This document shows positions 54,465 to 62,864 of a stretch of DNA of 64,000 nucleotides, one piece after another. The DNA is from Paenibacillus etheri. GTDB lineage: Bacteria; Bacillota; Bacilli; Paenibacillales; Paenibacillaceae. How positions within the stretch are numbered: position 1 is the first letter of the stretch; each line of letters begins with the position of its first letter. The position numbers and the translations under genes were made by a program. Location: positions 189,232-253,231 of the forward strand of contig NZ_LCZJ02000012.1 of NCBI RefSeq assembly GCF_001012825.1, in the 5' to 3' direction. Under the pieces are notes generated by a model. It made no database searches. It was not told the DNA's origin and saw only the letters and a list, made by a program, of their open reading frames with translations.

Positions 54465-56633
54465 ATGAAAGACCAGCAACTGACGTCCCTGTTAAACCAG
54501 ATGACGCTTGAAGAGAAAATAGCACAATTGCAGCAGCTAGCTGCTAATTTCTATGAAGGAGCGGAAGAAGGAGGGCAAATCACTGGCCCTATGGCATCCA
54601 TGGGGATTACGGATCACATGATTGAGAATAGTGGTTCAGTACTTGGACTTTCGGGCGCAGAGCAAGTCATTGCCGTCCAGGAAGCACACTTACGTAAAAA
54701 TAGATTGGGTATTCCACTGCTGATGATGGCGGATATCGTGCATGGCTTTAAGACGATTTTTCCGGTGCCATTGGCGATTGGTTGCTCTTGGGATATGGAA
54801 CGAGCGGAGCTAAGCGCCGAGATTGCTGCTAAAGAAGCGGCAGTATCAGGTGTACACGTTACTTTTGCACCTATGGCGGATCTTGTTCGGGACCCGCGTT
54901 GGGGAAGAGTGATGGAGTCTACCGGCGAAGATCCTTATTTGAATGGTAGGTTTGCCCGTGCATTTGTACGCGGGTTTCAGGGGAATGACTTGACGGATGA
55001 TGTAAGTCGCCTGGCGGCTTGCGTTAAGCACTTTGCAGCCTATGGTCTATCCGAAGGCGGACGGGATTATAATACGGTCGATTTATCAGAACGTCAGCTA
55101 CGGGAATATTATCTGCCAGCCTATCGTGCAGCACTGGATGAGGGTGCAGAAATGGTTATGACTTCGTTCAACACGATTGACGGGATTCCGATAAGCGGGA
55201 ACGTTAAGCTGCTTCGTCAACTGCTACGTGAGGAATGGGGCTTTGACGGCGTGTTGATCTCGGATTGGGGCGCGGTGAAGGAACTGATCCCGCATGGTGT
55301 GGCCGAGGATGAGGCTGAAGCAGCTCTTAAAGCTATCAAAGCTAGCGTGGATATCGAGATGATGACAGAGTGTTATGTGCACCAATTGCCAGCGCTTGTA
55401 GCGGATGGGCAAGTGGATGAAAGCATCATTGATGAAGCCGTACTTCGTATTTTGAAATTGAAGCAAAGACTGGGCTTGTTTGAGAATCCGTTACGTGGGG
55501 CAGATATAGAGAAGGAGCGCGAGGTGATTTTCTGTGAGGCTCACCGGACAGCAGCGAGAGAATTAGCGGTTAAATCCTGCGTACTGCTGAAGAATGATCA
55601 GGTTCTGCCGCTTACGACAGAGCAGCGGATTGCGCTAATCGGACCGTTTGCTAATAACGGAGATATTCTTGGACCATGGTCCTGGTTAGGTTCAACAGAA
55701 GAAGCTAGCCGTCTTGCTCCAGCTCTTGAAGCTCGTGCAGCTGCAGGTAAGGTTACTGTTGCAGAAGGCTCCGGGATTGAGAGCTTTACAGAAGAGCAAT
55801 GGCTGGAAGCGAAAGCGGTAGCGCTGGAAGCCGATGTGATTGTGCTGGCACTTGGCGAACATTCGGATATGAGCGGAGAAGCTGGAAGTCGTTCAGATAT
55901 CTGCTTACCGGAAGCGCAGCGTGAGCTTTTGCAACGTATGAAGACGCTGGGTAAGCCTATTGTGGTGGTGTTGTTTAACGGACGCCCACTGGATCTTAGT
56001 GGTGTGATCGAGAACGCGGATGCCATTCTGGAAGCCTGGTTCCCAGGAAGCGAGGGCGGTGCGGCTATTACAAGCCTTCTATATGGGGACGAGAATCCGT
56101 CCGGAAGATTGACGATGTCGTTCCCTGTATCTGTAGGACAAATTCCTGTCTATTACAATCATTTCAACACTGGACGTCCTCTACATGCACCGGGTGCGGA
56201 CAAACGTTATGTCTCACAATATCTGGACATTCCTAATGAGCCGTTTCTGCCATTTGGCTTTGGTCTTAGTTATACGACATTTAGCTATAGTGAACCGAAC
56301 CTTTCCGGTGAAATAATGACGAAGGATCAGCCCATTAAGGTTACTGTTACGGTGACTAATACGGGTAATGTACAAGGAGAAGAGGTAGTACAGCTCTATA
56401 TCCGAGACATTTCAGGAGAAGTTGTCAGACCGATGAAGGAACTGAAAGACTTTGCCAAGATCAGCCTCTCCCCGGGAGAATGCAAGGAAGTGAGCTTTAC
56501 ACTTACGGAAGCTCAGCTTCGTTACTATCATAGCGATTTAAGCTTTAGCAGTGATCCGGGACAATTCAAATTGTTTGTGGGTCCAAATAGCCAAGAGGTT
56601 AAAGAACGCGATTTTCGCTTAACATTAGCTTAA
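54465..56633 (+). CDS. GH3 beta-glucosidase
   Basis: A 722-residue cytoplasmic GH3 enzyme with the three-domain layout: a TIM barrel (about 20-310), an alpha/beta sandwich (about 365-580) and a fibronectin-like C-terminal domain (about 625-720). The nucleophile Asp is in GVLISDWGAV (about 267), with the substrate loop GRVMESTGEDPYLN, KHFAAYG and a second-domain LALGEHSDMSGEAGSR. It cleaves terminal beta-glucosyl residues. The same combination of GH3 and GH94-type phosphorylase in Listeria innocua processes 1,2-beta-glucan fragments (sophorose as GH3 substrate), which makes that role likely here. The start is at 54465 after ATGGAGG; an earlier in-frame ATG at 54366 overlaps the esterase gene. 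Confidence 0.88.
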   Translation: MKDQQLTSLLNQMTLEEKIAQLQQLAANFYEGAEEGGQITGPMASMGITDHMIENSGSVLGLSGAEQVIAVQEAHLRKNRLGIPLLMMADIVHGFKTIFPVPLAIGCSWDMERAELSAEIAAKEAAVSGVHVTFAPMADLVRDPRWGRVMESTGEDPYLNGRFARAFVRGFQGNDLTDDVSRLAACVKHFAAYGLSEGGRDYNTVDLSERQLREYYLPAYRAALDEGAEMVMTSFNTIDGIPISGNVKLLRQLLREEWGFDGVLISDWGAVKELIPHGVAEDEAEAALKAIKASVDIEMMTECYVHQLPALVADGQVDESIIDEAVLRILKLKQRLGLFENPLRGADIEKEREVIFCEAHRTAARELAVKSCVLLKNDQVLPLTTEQRIALIGPFANNGDILGPWSWLGSTEEASRLAPALEARAAAGKVTVAEGSGIESFTEEQWLEAKAVALEADVIVLALGEHSDMSGEAGSRSDICLPEAQRELLQRMKTLGKPIVVVLFNGRPLDLSGVIENADAILEAWFPGSEGGAAITSLLYGDENPSGRLTMSFPVSVGQIPVYYNHFNTGRPLHAPGADKRYVSQYLDIPNEPFLPFGFGLSYTTFSYSEPNLSGEIMTKDQPIKVTVTVTNTGNVQGEEVVQLYIRDISGEVVRPMKELKDFAKISLSPGECKEVSFTLTEAQLRYYHSDLSFSSDPGQFKLFVGPNSQEVKERDFRLTLA

Positions 56634-56680
56634 GTAGAATATATACGACACAGACTGTCGTAATAGAGGAGTGCAAGAAT

Positions 56681-59600
56681 ATGACTACTAATATGAATTC
56701 TAACATCCATTTAAACGCTGGAGACTTATCATTCACTTTTACAAACAGTGGGGACTTGTTCCAAGTTCTCCATGAACGGACAATGATCAATCAATTGCTG
56801 CCTAATATTGTGGATGGCTCATTATCCAATCTATATTTACGTATTCATAGTAATGGAAGCATTCAAGCTGTTCCTTTGCTGGGCATTCATTCCTCAAGCA
56901 CTGTACGCAAGGCTGGGAACCGCTTGGTTTGGGAAGGTACAGCGGAAAATATCGAGTATCAGGTTATTTTTACTCCGACGGCTCAAGGCGCTTGGTTCTG
57001 GGACGTCAAGCTTACAGGGCAAGATGCAGATGTGGATCTCGTGTACGGACAAGATGTGGGTATTGCCGATATCGGTGCTGTTCGCAGTAATGAAGCCTAC
57101 CTGTCACAGTATATTGACCATGCCGTATTCGAGGATCAGTCAAAGGGATATGTCGTATGCTCCAGACAGAACCAACCGCAAGGCGGCAAATTTCCATATC
57201 TACAACAGGGTGCAATCACTAAGGCAGCAAGCTTCTCAACAGATGGTTTCCAATTCTTTGGATTGTCTTATAAAGAGACCAATCAACCAGAAAGCCTGAG
57301 TCGTGAGCAATTAAGTAATGAAATCTATCAATATGAATTCGCGTATACTGCCCTGCAATCGGAGCGGGTGAAGCTGAGCGGGGAAGCCCGGTTTGTATTT
57401 TATGGATTGTTCAAGCAAGATCATCCAGAAGCGATTACCTCGTTAGAATTTACGAAGGATGTTGCTGCGGCTTGGGAAACGGTAAAGGAGTTGCCTTTAG
57501 TAGCTGAAGCACCGCTCGAGCGTTCTTTCTTGACGAAAGAGCTGGGAGCACCACTAGCTGCAAATTCTCTGACGAGTGAAGAGGTCGAAGCCTTGTTCCC
57601 GGTTCGCTATCAAGAGGAAAAAGAGGGAGACCAGCTTCTGTCTTTCTTCACGGAAAATTATGAGCATGTTGTATTGAAAGAGAAGGAACTTAAGGTAGAG
57701 CGCCCTCATGGTCATATTCTAATGAGTGGAGATAATGCCAGACTTAACGATAAGGTAATCACTACGACTTCCTATATGTACGGGATTTTTAACTCCCAAG
57801 TAGTCATTGGGAATACCAATTTCAACAAGCTAATGTCTAATCCTAGAAATGCCCTTAACATTCCAAAAGCTTCAGGACAAAGAATCTATGTACAGTGGAA
57901 TGGCGAATATCGGTTGCTGACCATGCCGTCTTTATTTGAAGTTGGTTTCAACTATGCCCGTTGGTCTTACAGAACAGATGGCGAATGTTTCATTATTACG
58001 AACTACACTACTGCAGCTTCTCCGGAGATATTCCTGAATGTGCGTACGGAAAGCGGAAAAGCTTACCGCTATTTAGTCACTAATCAAATCACTATGAACG
58101 TTAACGAATACGAGCTCCCATATCAATTTAAGCAAGAAGAGGGAACCGTAACCTTCTCGGCTGATAGAAGCGCACTAAGTGCAGGGGAATATCCTGATCT
58201 GCAGTATAAATTCCAGGTACAAGGAGCGGATTTCACTCTTCAAAATGAAGGTAGACTTGTCTCTAATGCTGAGCAGTCTGATGCACCCTTAGCTATTCTG
58301 GAACTGTCGGAGAGTAGTGAGTGGACATTGAACATTCAAGGTCTTCTGGATGGCAAGGAGATTCAATCGAGCAGCCGCACAGCTGAAGAGGAGATTTCCG
58401 CATACCGCGAGTTCTATAGCGGGGTTATGAATGGCTTCCGCTTGACGTTAGGTGATGGGTCCGAAGGTGAGTTGTTTAAGGTAAATGCTCTAGCTTGGTG
58501 GTATACACATAATATGCTCGTCCATTATTCAGTCCCTCACGGATTGGAACAATATGGCGGCGCTGCTTGGGGAACCCGTGACGTGTGTCAGGGACCAGTG
58601 GAATACTTTATGGCTACGCAAAAATACGATCAGGTTCGTGAAATATTGCTGACCCTGTATGCTCATCAATATGAAGATGACGGTAATTGGCCACAGTGGT
58701 TCATGTTTGATAAATATACGAAGATTCAACAAGAGGAGAGCCATGGGGATATTATTGTATGGCCGCTCAAAGTGCTTGGAGACTATTTGGCGGTAACGCA
58801 AGACTACAGTATTTTGCAAGCGACTGTGCCGTATACTCGTAAGCATAGCTTTGATTTTACAGAGGAAAAAGCGACGTTGCTGGATCATGCACGAAAGGAA
58901 GTTGCTTATATTAAGAATCACTTCCTGCATGACACGCATTTGTCTTCTTACGGTGATGGAGACTGGGATGATACACTCCAGCCTGCAAATCCACAGCTGA
59001 AGCAATACATGGTTAGTAGCTGGACAGTGGCGCTTACCTATCAGACATTAAATCAGTTCTCAGAAGTGCTTCATAAAGTTGATCCAGCAGGTTCAGAAGA
59101 GCTGAAAGCGATGGTGGAGGGAATCCGTGAGGATTTCAACACACATATGCTCCAAGCTGAAGTAATTCCTGGATTCCTGTATATGGAGGACCCAGAGCAG
59201 GTGAAGCTTATGGTACATCCAAGCGATACAGAAACCGGGATCCAATACCGTCTGCTGCCAATGACGCGCAGTATGATCAGTGAGCTGCTGACACCAGAAC
59301 AAGCCCAAGCGCATTATGAAGTGATCCAGGATAAACTGTTCTGCCCTGACGGCGTTCGTCTAATGAACCGTCCAGCCCAATATGTTGGCGGCGTAAGCAC
59401 CCACTTCAAACGTGCGGAGCAAGCTTCTAACTTTGGTCGGGAAATTGGACTACAATATGTACATGCACACATCCGTTATGTAGAAGCTATGGCTAAGCTA
59501 GGGAAAACCGATCAGGTCTGGAATGGCCTAGCGGCGATCAATCCGATTGGGATCCGCGACGTGGTGCCAAACGCTGAACTACGTCAAGCTAACTCGTATT

Positions 59601-60025
59601 TCAGTAGCTCGGATGGTAAATTTAACACCCGTTATGAGGCGCAGGAGAATTTCGATAAACTGCGTAATGGTGACGTAGCTGTCAAAGGTGGCTGGAGAAT
59701 TTATTCAAGCGGTCCTGGGATCTATATGAACCAGTTAATCTCAAATGCACTGGGGATCCGTACCGAAGGCGGAGATTTAATCATCGACCCGATTCTTCCG
59801 GAGTCGCTGGACGGAATGCACTTTAGCTTTGAATATGCAGGCACTAAGGTAGACTTTATTTATCACCTTACGGGCTCTGATAACAGCCGGGTTACTGTTA
59901 ACGGTACGGAAGTGCAAGCGGAAGGTACGCTTAATCGCTACCGTAGTGGCGGTATCCGAATCAAGCGTGTGGACTTTGATCGTCTCTGCGTGGAAGCTGG
60001 AAATGTGATAGACATTTATAAGTAA
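56681..60025 (+). CDS. GH94-type phosphorylase, probable 1,2-beta-oligoglucan phosphorylase
   Basis: A 1114-residue cytoplasmic protein with no signal peptide, the size of 1,2-beta-oligoglucan phosphorylases and longer than cellobiose phosphorylases. N-terminal beta-sandwich regions (about 1-575) precede an (alpha/alpha)6 barrel (about 590-1000) with AWGTRDVCQGPVEYF, DDGNWPQWFMFDKY, ESHGDIIVWPLK and the GDGDWDDTLQPANP loop at about 758-770, in which the Asp residues correspond to the GH94 general-acid position. Automatic pipelines often label such proteins GH36-type. The reaction would be phosphorolysis of beta-1,2-glucooligosaccharides to alpha-glucose 1-phosphate. It follows GH3 by 47 bases in the LacI-controlled cluster. 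Acceptor linkage is inferred from length and context, not proven. Confidence 0.8.
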   Translation: MTTNMNSNIHLNAGDLSFTFTNSGDLFQVLHERTMINQLLPNIVDGSLSNLYLRIHSNGSIQAVPLLGIHSSSTVRKAGNRLVWEGTAENIEYQVIFTPTAQGAWFWDVKLTGQDADVDLVYGQDVGIADIGAVRSNEAYLSQYIDHAVFEDQSKGYVVCSRQNQPQGGKFPYLQQGAITKAASFSTDGFQFFGLSYKETNQPESLSREQLSNEIYQYEFAYTALQSERVKLSGEARFVFYGLFKQDHPEAITSLEFTKDVAAAWETVKELPLVAEAPLERSFLTKELGAPLAANSLTSEEVEALFPVRYQEEKEGDQLLSFFTENYEHVVLKEKELKVERPHGHILMSGDNARLNDKVITTTSYMYGIFNSQVVIGNTNFNKLMSNPRNALNIPKASGQRIYVQWNGEYRLLTMPSLFEVGFNYARWSYRTDGECFIITNYTTAASPEIFLNVRTESGKAYRYLVTNQITMNVNEYELPYQFKQEEGTVTFSADRSALSAGEYPDLQYKFQVQGADFTLQNEGRLVSNAEQSDAPLAILELSESSEWTLNIQGLLDGKEIQSSSRTAEEEISAYREFYSGVMNGFRLTLGDGSEGELFKVNALAWWYTHNMLVHYSVPHGLEQYGGAAWGTRDVCQGPVEYFMATQKYDQVREILLTLYAHQYEDDGNWPQWFMFDKYTKIQQEESHGDIIVWPLKVLGDYLAVTQDYSILQATVPYTRKHSFDFTEEKATLLDHARKEVAYIKNHFLHDTHLSSYGDGDWDDTLQPANPQLKQYMVSSWTVALTYQTLNQFSEVLHKVDPAGSEELKAMVEGIREDFNTHMLQAEVIPGFLYMEDPEQVKLMVHPSDTETGIQYRLLPMTRSMISELLTPEQAQAHYEVIQDKLFCPDGVRLMNRPAQYVGGVSTHFKRAEQASNFGREIGLQYVHAHIRYVEAMAKLGKTDQVWNGLAAINPIGIRDVVPNAELRQANSYFSSSDGKFNTRYEAQENFDKLRNGDVAVKGGWRIYSSGPGIYMNQLISNALGIRTEGGDLIIDPILPESLDGMHFSFEYAGTKVDFIYHLTGSDNSRVTVNGTEVQAEGTLNRYRSGGIRIKRVDFDRLCVEAGNVIDIYK

Positions 60026-60036
60026 GATCATGTTTG

Positions 60037-60078
60037 AAGGGCAATCTCCGTGATAAGCGTGGAGATTGCCCTTTTTTC
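60037..60078. terminator. Bidirectional terminator between GH94 and argS
   Basis: AAGGGCAATCTCC (60037-60049) and GGAGATTGCCCTT (60061-60073), perfectly complementary with an 11-base loop, followed by a T run on the plus strand. It separates the convergent phosphorylase and argS genes. Confidence 0.9.
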
Positions 60079-60086
60079 TATACCTT

Positions 60087-61952
60087 TTACATACGGCTCG
60101 GTGTCGGTAACCCAAGTACTCCTAGCACATCCCCTAAAGTATCCTTAAATCTCGAAGTGAGCCAGAGACGAAAGGCAATGGTAGCCGCGTCACCTTTTAA
60201 AATCGGACATATAGAATAGAAGTTATTGAATAACGTAGCTAAGGTATGCGCGTAAGTGCAGAGTATATTTGGCGTCAATTCTATGCTTGCAGAATACAAC
60301 GTCTCCTGCCAGAGGCTAAGCTGTCTCAGCAAAGCAAGCTCTGCTTTTTCCATTTCAAGTGGGAATTGAAGCTGTGAGGCATCTGTAATTAATGGGGTTG
60401 TTGATTTGCCCAAAACACTGCTAGCACGCGCATAGGTGTACATCAGATAAACCCCGGTATTGCCGGATATTTCGGTAGCCTGTTTGAAATCAAACACGAT
60501 TTCCGTTCCCAGATTAAACCGCAGCAGATAATAACGAATGGCAGCAGTCGCAATGATGTGGCTGGAAAGCCCCTCTTTTTCGGAGCGCGAATGTTCTATG
60601 TTCTGTTCCATAAGCTTCACTAAATCAATCACCTTAACGCCAATTCCTTGGCGTCCGGACATGGCATAAGAAGATTTTCCTTCTGAAATATCTATCCCCA
60701 GCTCGTCAGCCGAGGCCGGACTAAGAGAAACAACGCCATAACTTACATGATGTAGCTTCTCTGCTTGATCGTTATAACCTAGTGCGCCTAAAGCCTGCTT
60801 AACCATTTGTTGCGGATATTCCTGTCTATAATCGATCACGTTAATGACACGGTCCGCATGTCCATAGGGCTCCTGGGTTCCAGTTAATCCAGTGGTCCAT
60901 AAGCCGGTCGAGAATTCACTGTAGGTGAAATTTTTGGTTAGTAAACCGAATTTCCAGAGATGATAGGCAATGTCTTTAGCCGTGTACGTCAAAATCCCAT
61001 TCGAACGCACAAGCACCTTATCCAGCTGATGATCCTCTGAATCCGCTCCATTGCTGACATCTGTCCCTTGTTTTAGCACCCAGCATCCCGCAAGCTTACC
61101 TTCAGTCTCCTGTACAAAAACTGTCGTTTGCTGCAATTTCTCAGACGCGGCTGCCCAGAATCCTTCTTTTAAAATATTGCTCTCCCATACCAGTAGGTCA
61201 TAGTGAATACCAAAACGCTTCATTTCTGCTACATGTTCTCTCACAATACGTTCAGCGACAAGGTTGCCCAGCCACGCCTGATTGCCGTCACCTTGTTCAA
61301 GAGCATGCAGCATATCCGTGCGCTTGTGTGTCATCTCTGGATTCTGTGCATATTCTTTGTTCACTTTGGCATAAAGATCCCAGCAATAATCACCGAAACG
61401 TTGATGATCCCCTTCTAAAGGTACATTTAATAAACCAACGACTGTATCTGCCAGCTGGTTGCCCAGATCATCCACGTAGTTATGGACCTCTACGTTATGT
61501 CCGGTTCTTTTCATGATTCTGACCAATGCATCGCCGATGCAAGCATTTCTCAGATGGCCTACATGAGCAGCTTTGTTTGGGTTGATTGAAGTGTGCTCGA
61601 TGATAACCTTCTCCCCCATGCTATCTGGCAGATCAAAGGAATGTTTAGCCCACATCTGCCAGTCCATGTACAAATTAATAAATCCGGGTGCGGCTACCTC
61701 GACTTTTTGTAAAAGACCTGTGTAACTCTCTTCTAATGTAATTTCTGCTTTTACTAACTCTGCTATGACGAGAGGGGATTTGCGCAGGGTTTTGGCTAGC
61801 TGCATAGCAATATTGCAGGAATAATCACCATGCTCTAGATTAGCTGGCTGTTCGATCAGAATATCAATATCGCTTGGGTAGGGGATTTCTAAGGTGTGGA
61901 ATACTTTTTTTACGCTTTGCTCAATGCTGTTTTTGATGATTTGACTTAACAT
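60087..61952 (-). CDS. argS: Arginyl-tRNA synthetase (divergent type)
   Basis: A 621-residue class I synthetase that charges tRNA-Arg. An N-terminal Add1-like domain (about 1-100) is followed by the HIGH-equivalent HVGHLRNACIGD (130-141), in the block EHTSINPNKAAHVGHLRNA, and an MSGRQGIGV KMSKS-equivalent (about residue 415). The C-terminal DALR anticodon-binding domain begins TYARASSVLGK. The HIGH-region wording resembles the archaeal/Bacteroides-like ArgRS type, not the usual Bacillus one, so this may be a second or replaced copy. I place the start at the ATG at 61952 after AAAGGAGGG; a longer frame runs into the T-box terminator. A complete T-box leader lies upstream. Confidence 0.93.
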   Translation of the reverse strand: MLSQIIKNSIEQSVKKVFHTLEIPYPSDIDILIEQPANLEHGDYSCNIAMQLAKTLRKSPLVIAELVKAEITLEESYTGLLQKVEVAAPGFINLYMDWQMWAKHSFDLPDSMGEKVIIEHTSINPNKAAHVGHLRNACIGDALVRIMKRTGHNVEVHNYVDDLGNQLADTVVGLLNVPLEGDHQRFGDYCWDLYAKVNKEYAQNPEMTHKRTDMLHALEQGDGNQAWLGNLVAERIVREHVAEMKRFGIHYDLLVWESNILKEGFWAAASEKLQQTTVFVQETEGKLAGCWVLKQGTDVSNGADSEDHQLDKVLVRSNGILTYTAKDIAYHLWKFGLLTKNFTYSEFSTGLWTTGLTGTQEPYGHADRVINVIDYRQEYPQQMVKQALGALGYNDQAEKLHHVSYGVVSLSPASADELGIDISEGKSSYAMSGRQGIGVKVIDLVKLMEQNIEHSRSEKEGLSSHIIATAAIRYYLLRFNLGTEIVFDFKQATEISGNTGVYLMYTYARASSVLGKSTTPLITDASQLQFPLEMEKAELALLRQLSLWQETLYSASIELTPNILCTYAHTLATLFNNFYSICPILKGDAATIAFRLWLTSRFKDTLGDVLGVLGLPTPSRM

Positions 61953-61975
61953 TTTATACCCTCCTTTGAAAATAC

Positions 61976-62215
61976 AAAAAAGCCCTCGTCTCAAAAGAGA
62001 CGAGGGCTTTAGCGCTCGCGGTACCACTCTCGTTGCTAAACAGCGTTTAGCCACCTTACAGGATAACGGTCTTCAGCCGGGGCTTCCTACTTGGGTTCAG
62101 AAGTCCATCTCACAGGTGCGCTTCATTAGGTGCTCTGTACCGGCTTACACTTACCCGGCTCGCTGAGGACTAGAACACGTTAACTACTCTCCCGCTCATC
62201 GATGCTTGAATGATT
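61976..62215 (-). promoter_or_regulatory. T-box leader (Arg, specifier CGC) controlling argS
   Basis: On the minus strand: an AGAGTA motif of stem I near 62190, a specifier loop GAAGCGCA with the Arg codon CGC at 62120-62118, and the T-box core AGAGTGGTACCGCG (62030-62017). The terminator arms AAAGCCCTCGTCTC and GAGACGAGGGCTTT (62010-61979) enclose a TTTT loop and end in a T run. Uncharged tRNA-Arg should stabilise the antiterminator through the GGTACC segment. The specifier was read by eye from its position before a purine in the 3' side of the loop. Confidence 0.9.
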
Positions 62216-62489
62216 TTTATCAGTATAACGAATATTTCGAAAAAAGCAATAGGGTGCTCCTCAGTGAAATCTAGAAGATGCTTGAGTTTTAGATTGTTCA
62301 ATTAGTAGATTGCAAATTCAAAGAATAGAGGGTTGTTTCATTTTGAATGAAAATTCCTTTGCATAAATGTCCACACATTAGATTTAAATACAGAATATTA
62401 CTATATAGAGCTATAAATTATGAACCATGTTACTAGAGTTATAGTTTGCAAACTTTCAAACTGCTAGTGGAAGAAAGGAGTGAATACAG

Positions 62490-62849
62490 ATGGCTTTATT
62501 TTCAACCGGACCTATAGATAATGGTCCAATTCTGGGGGTCAGACAGACACAAATCGTAACAGTAAAAGCAGTTAATCGTGATTCTCTTAATCCATATACT
62601 TTTGTCATTCAAGGCTATTTATTAAATGGATCAAGAACGATGTACGTGAATGAAACGCTAAATCTCGCATCTAATCAAGTTTTAACTAGGAACTATTTTG
62701 CTGATTTAGACGCATTTGAATTTGAGTTTGCAACATTAGACGATGCTGAAGTAGAGGTAGGAATCTCGGTCTGGGGCAAACGGGCTTCGGGGGAATTGGT
62801 AGATCCTCATCGCATAGTAGCGCGGGAAAAATATTTAGGAATAATCTAA
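62490..62849 (+). CDS. Small surface-type protein, paralogue of the collagen-like protein N-domain
   Basis: A 119-residue single-domain protein. It begins MALFSTGPIDNGPILGVRQTQ and ends in a beta-rich core with QGYLLNGSRTMYVNE, DLDAFEFEFATL and VGISVWGKRASG. The same landmarks (STGPIDN, QGY, DAFEF, ISVWGK) occur in the same order in the first 115 residues of the next gene, so the two arose by duplication; here the collagen-like tail is absent. No signal peptide is visible, as is common for spore-coat or exosporium proteins assembled inside the mother cell. AGAAAGGAG precedes the ATG. Function unknown. Confidence 0.8.
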   Translation: MALFSTGPIDNGPILGVRQTQIVTVKAVNRDSLNPYTFVIQGYLLNGSRTMYVNETLNLASNQVLTRNYFADLDAFEFEFATLDDAEVEVGISVWGKRASGELVDPHRIVAREKYLGII

Positions 62850-62864
62850 AGGAGTGTTGAAAAA

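Noticed and set aside
56681-60025. GH36 alpha-galactosidase
   Set aside because: Automatic labels of this kind arise from distant barrel similarity; the size, the GDWDD loop and the GH3/LacI context fit a GH94-type phosphorylase better.
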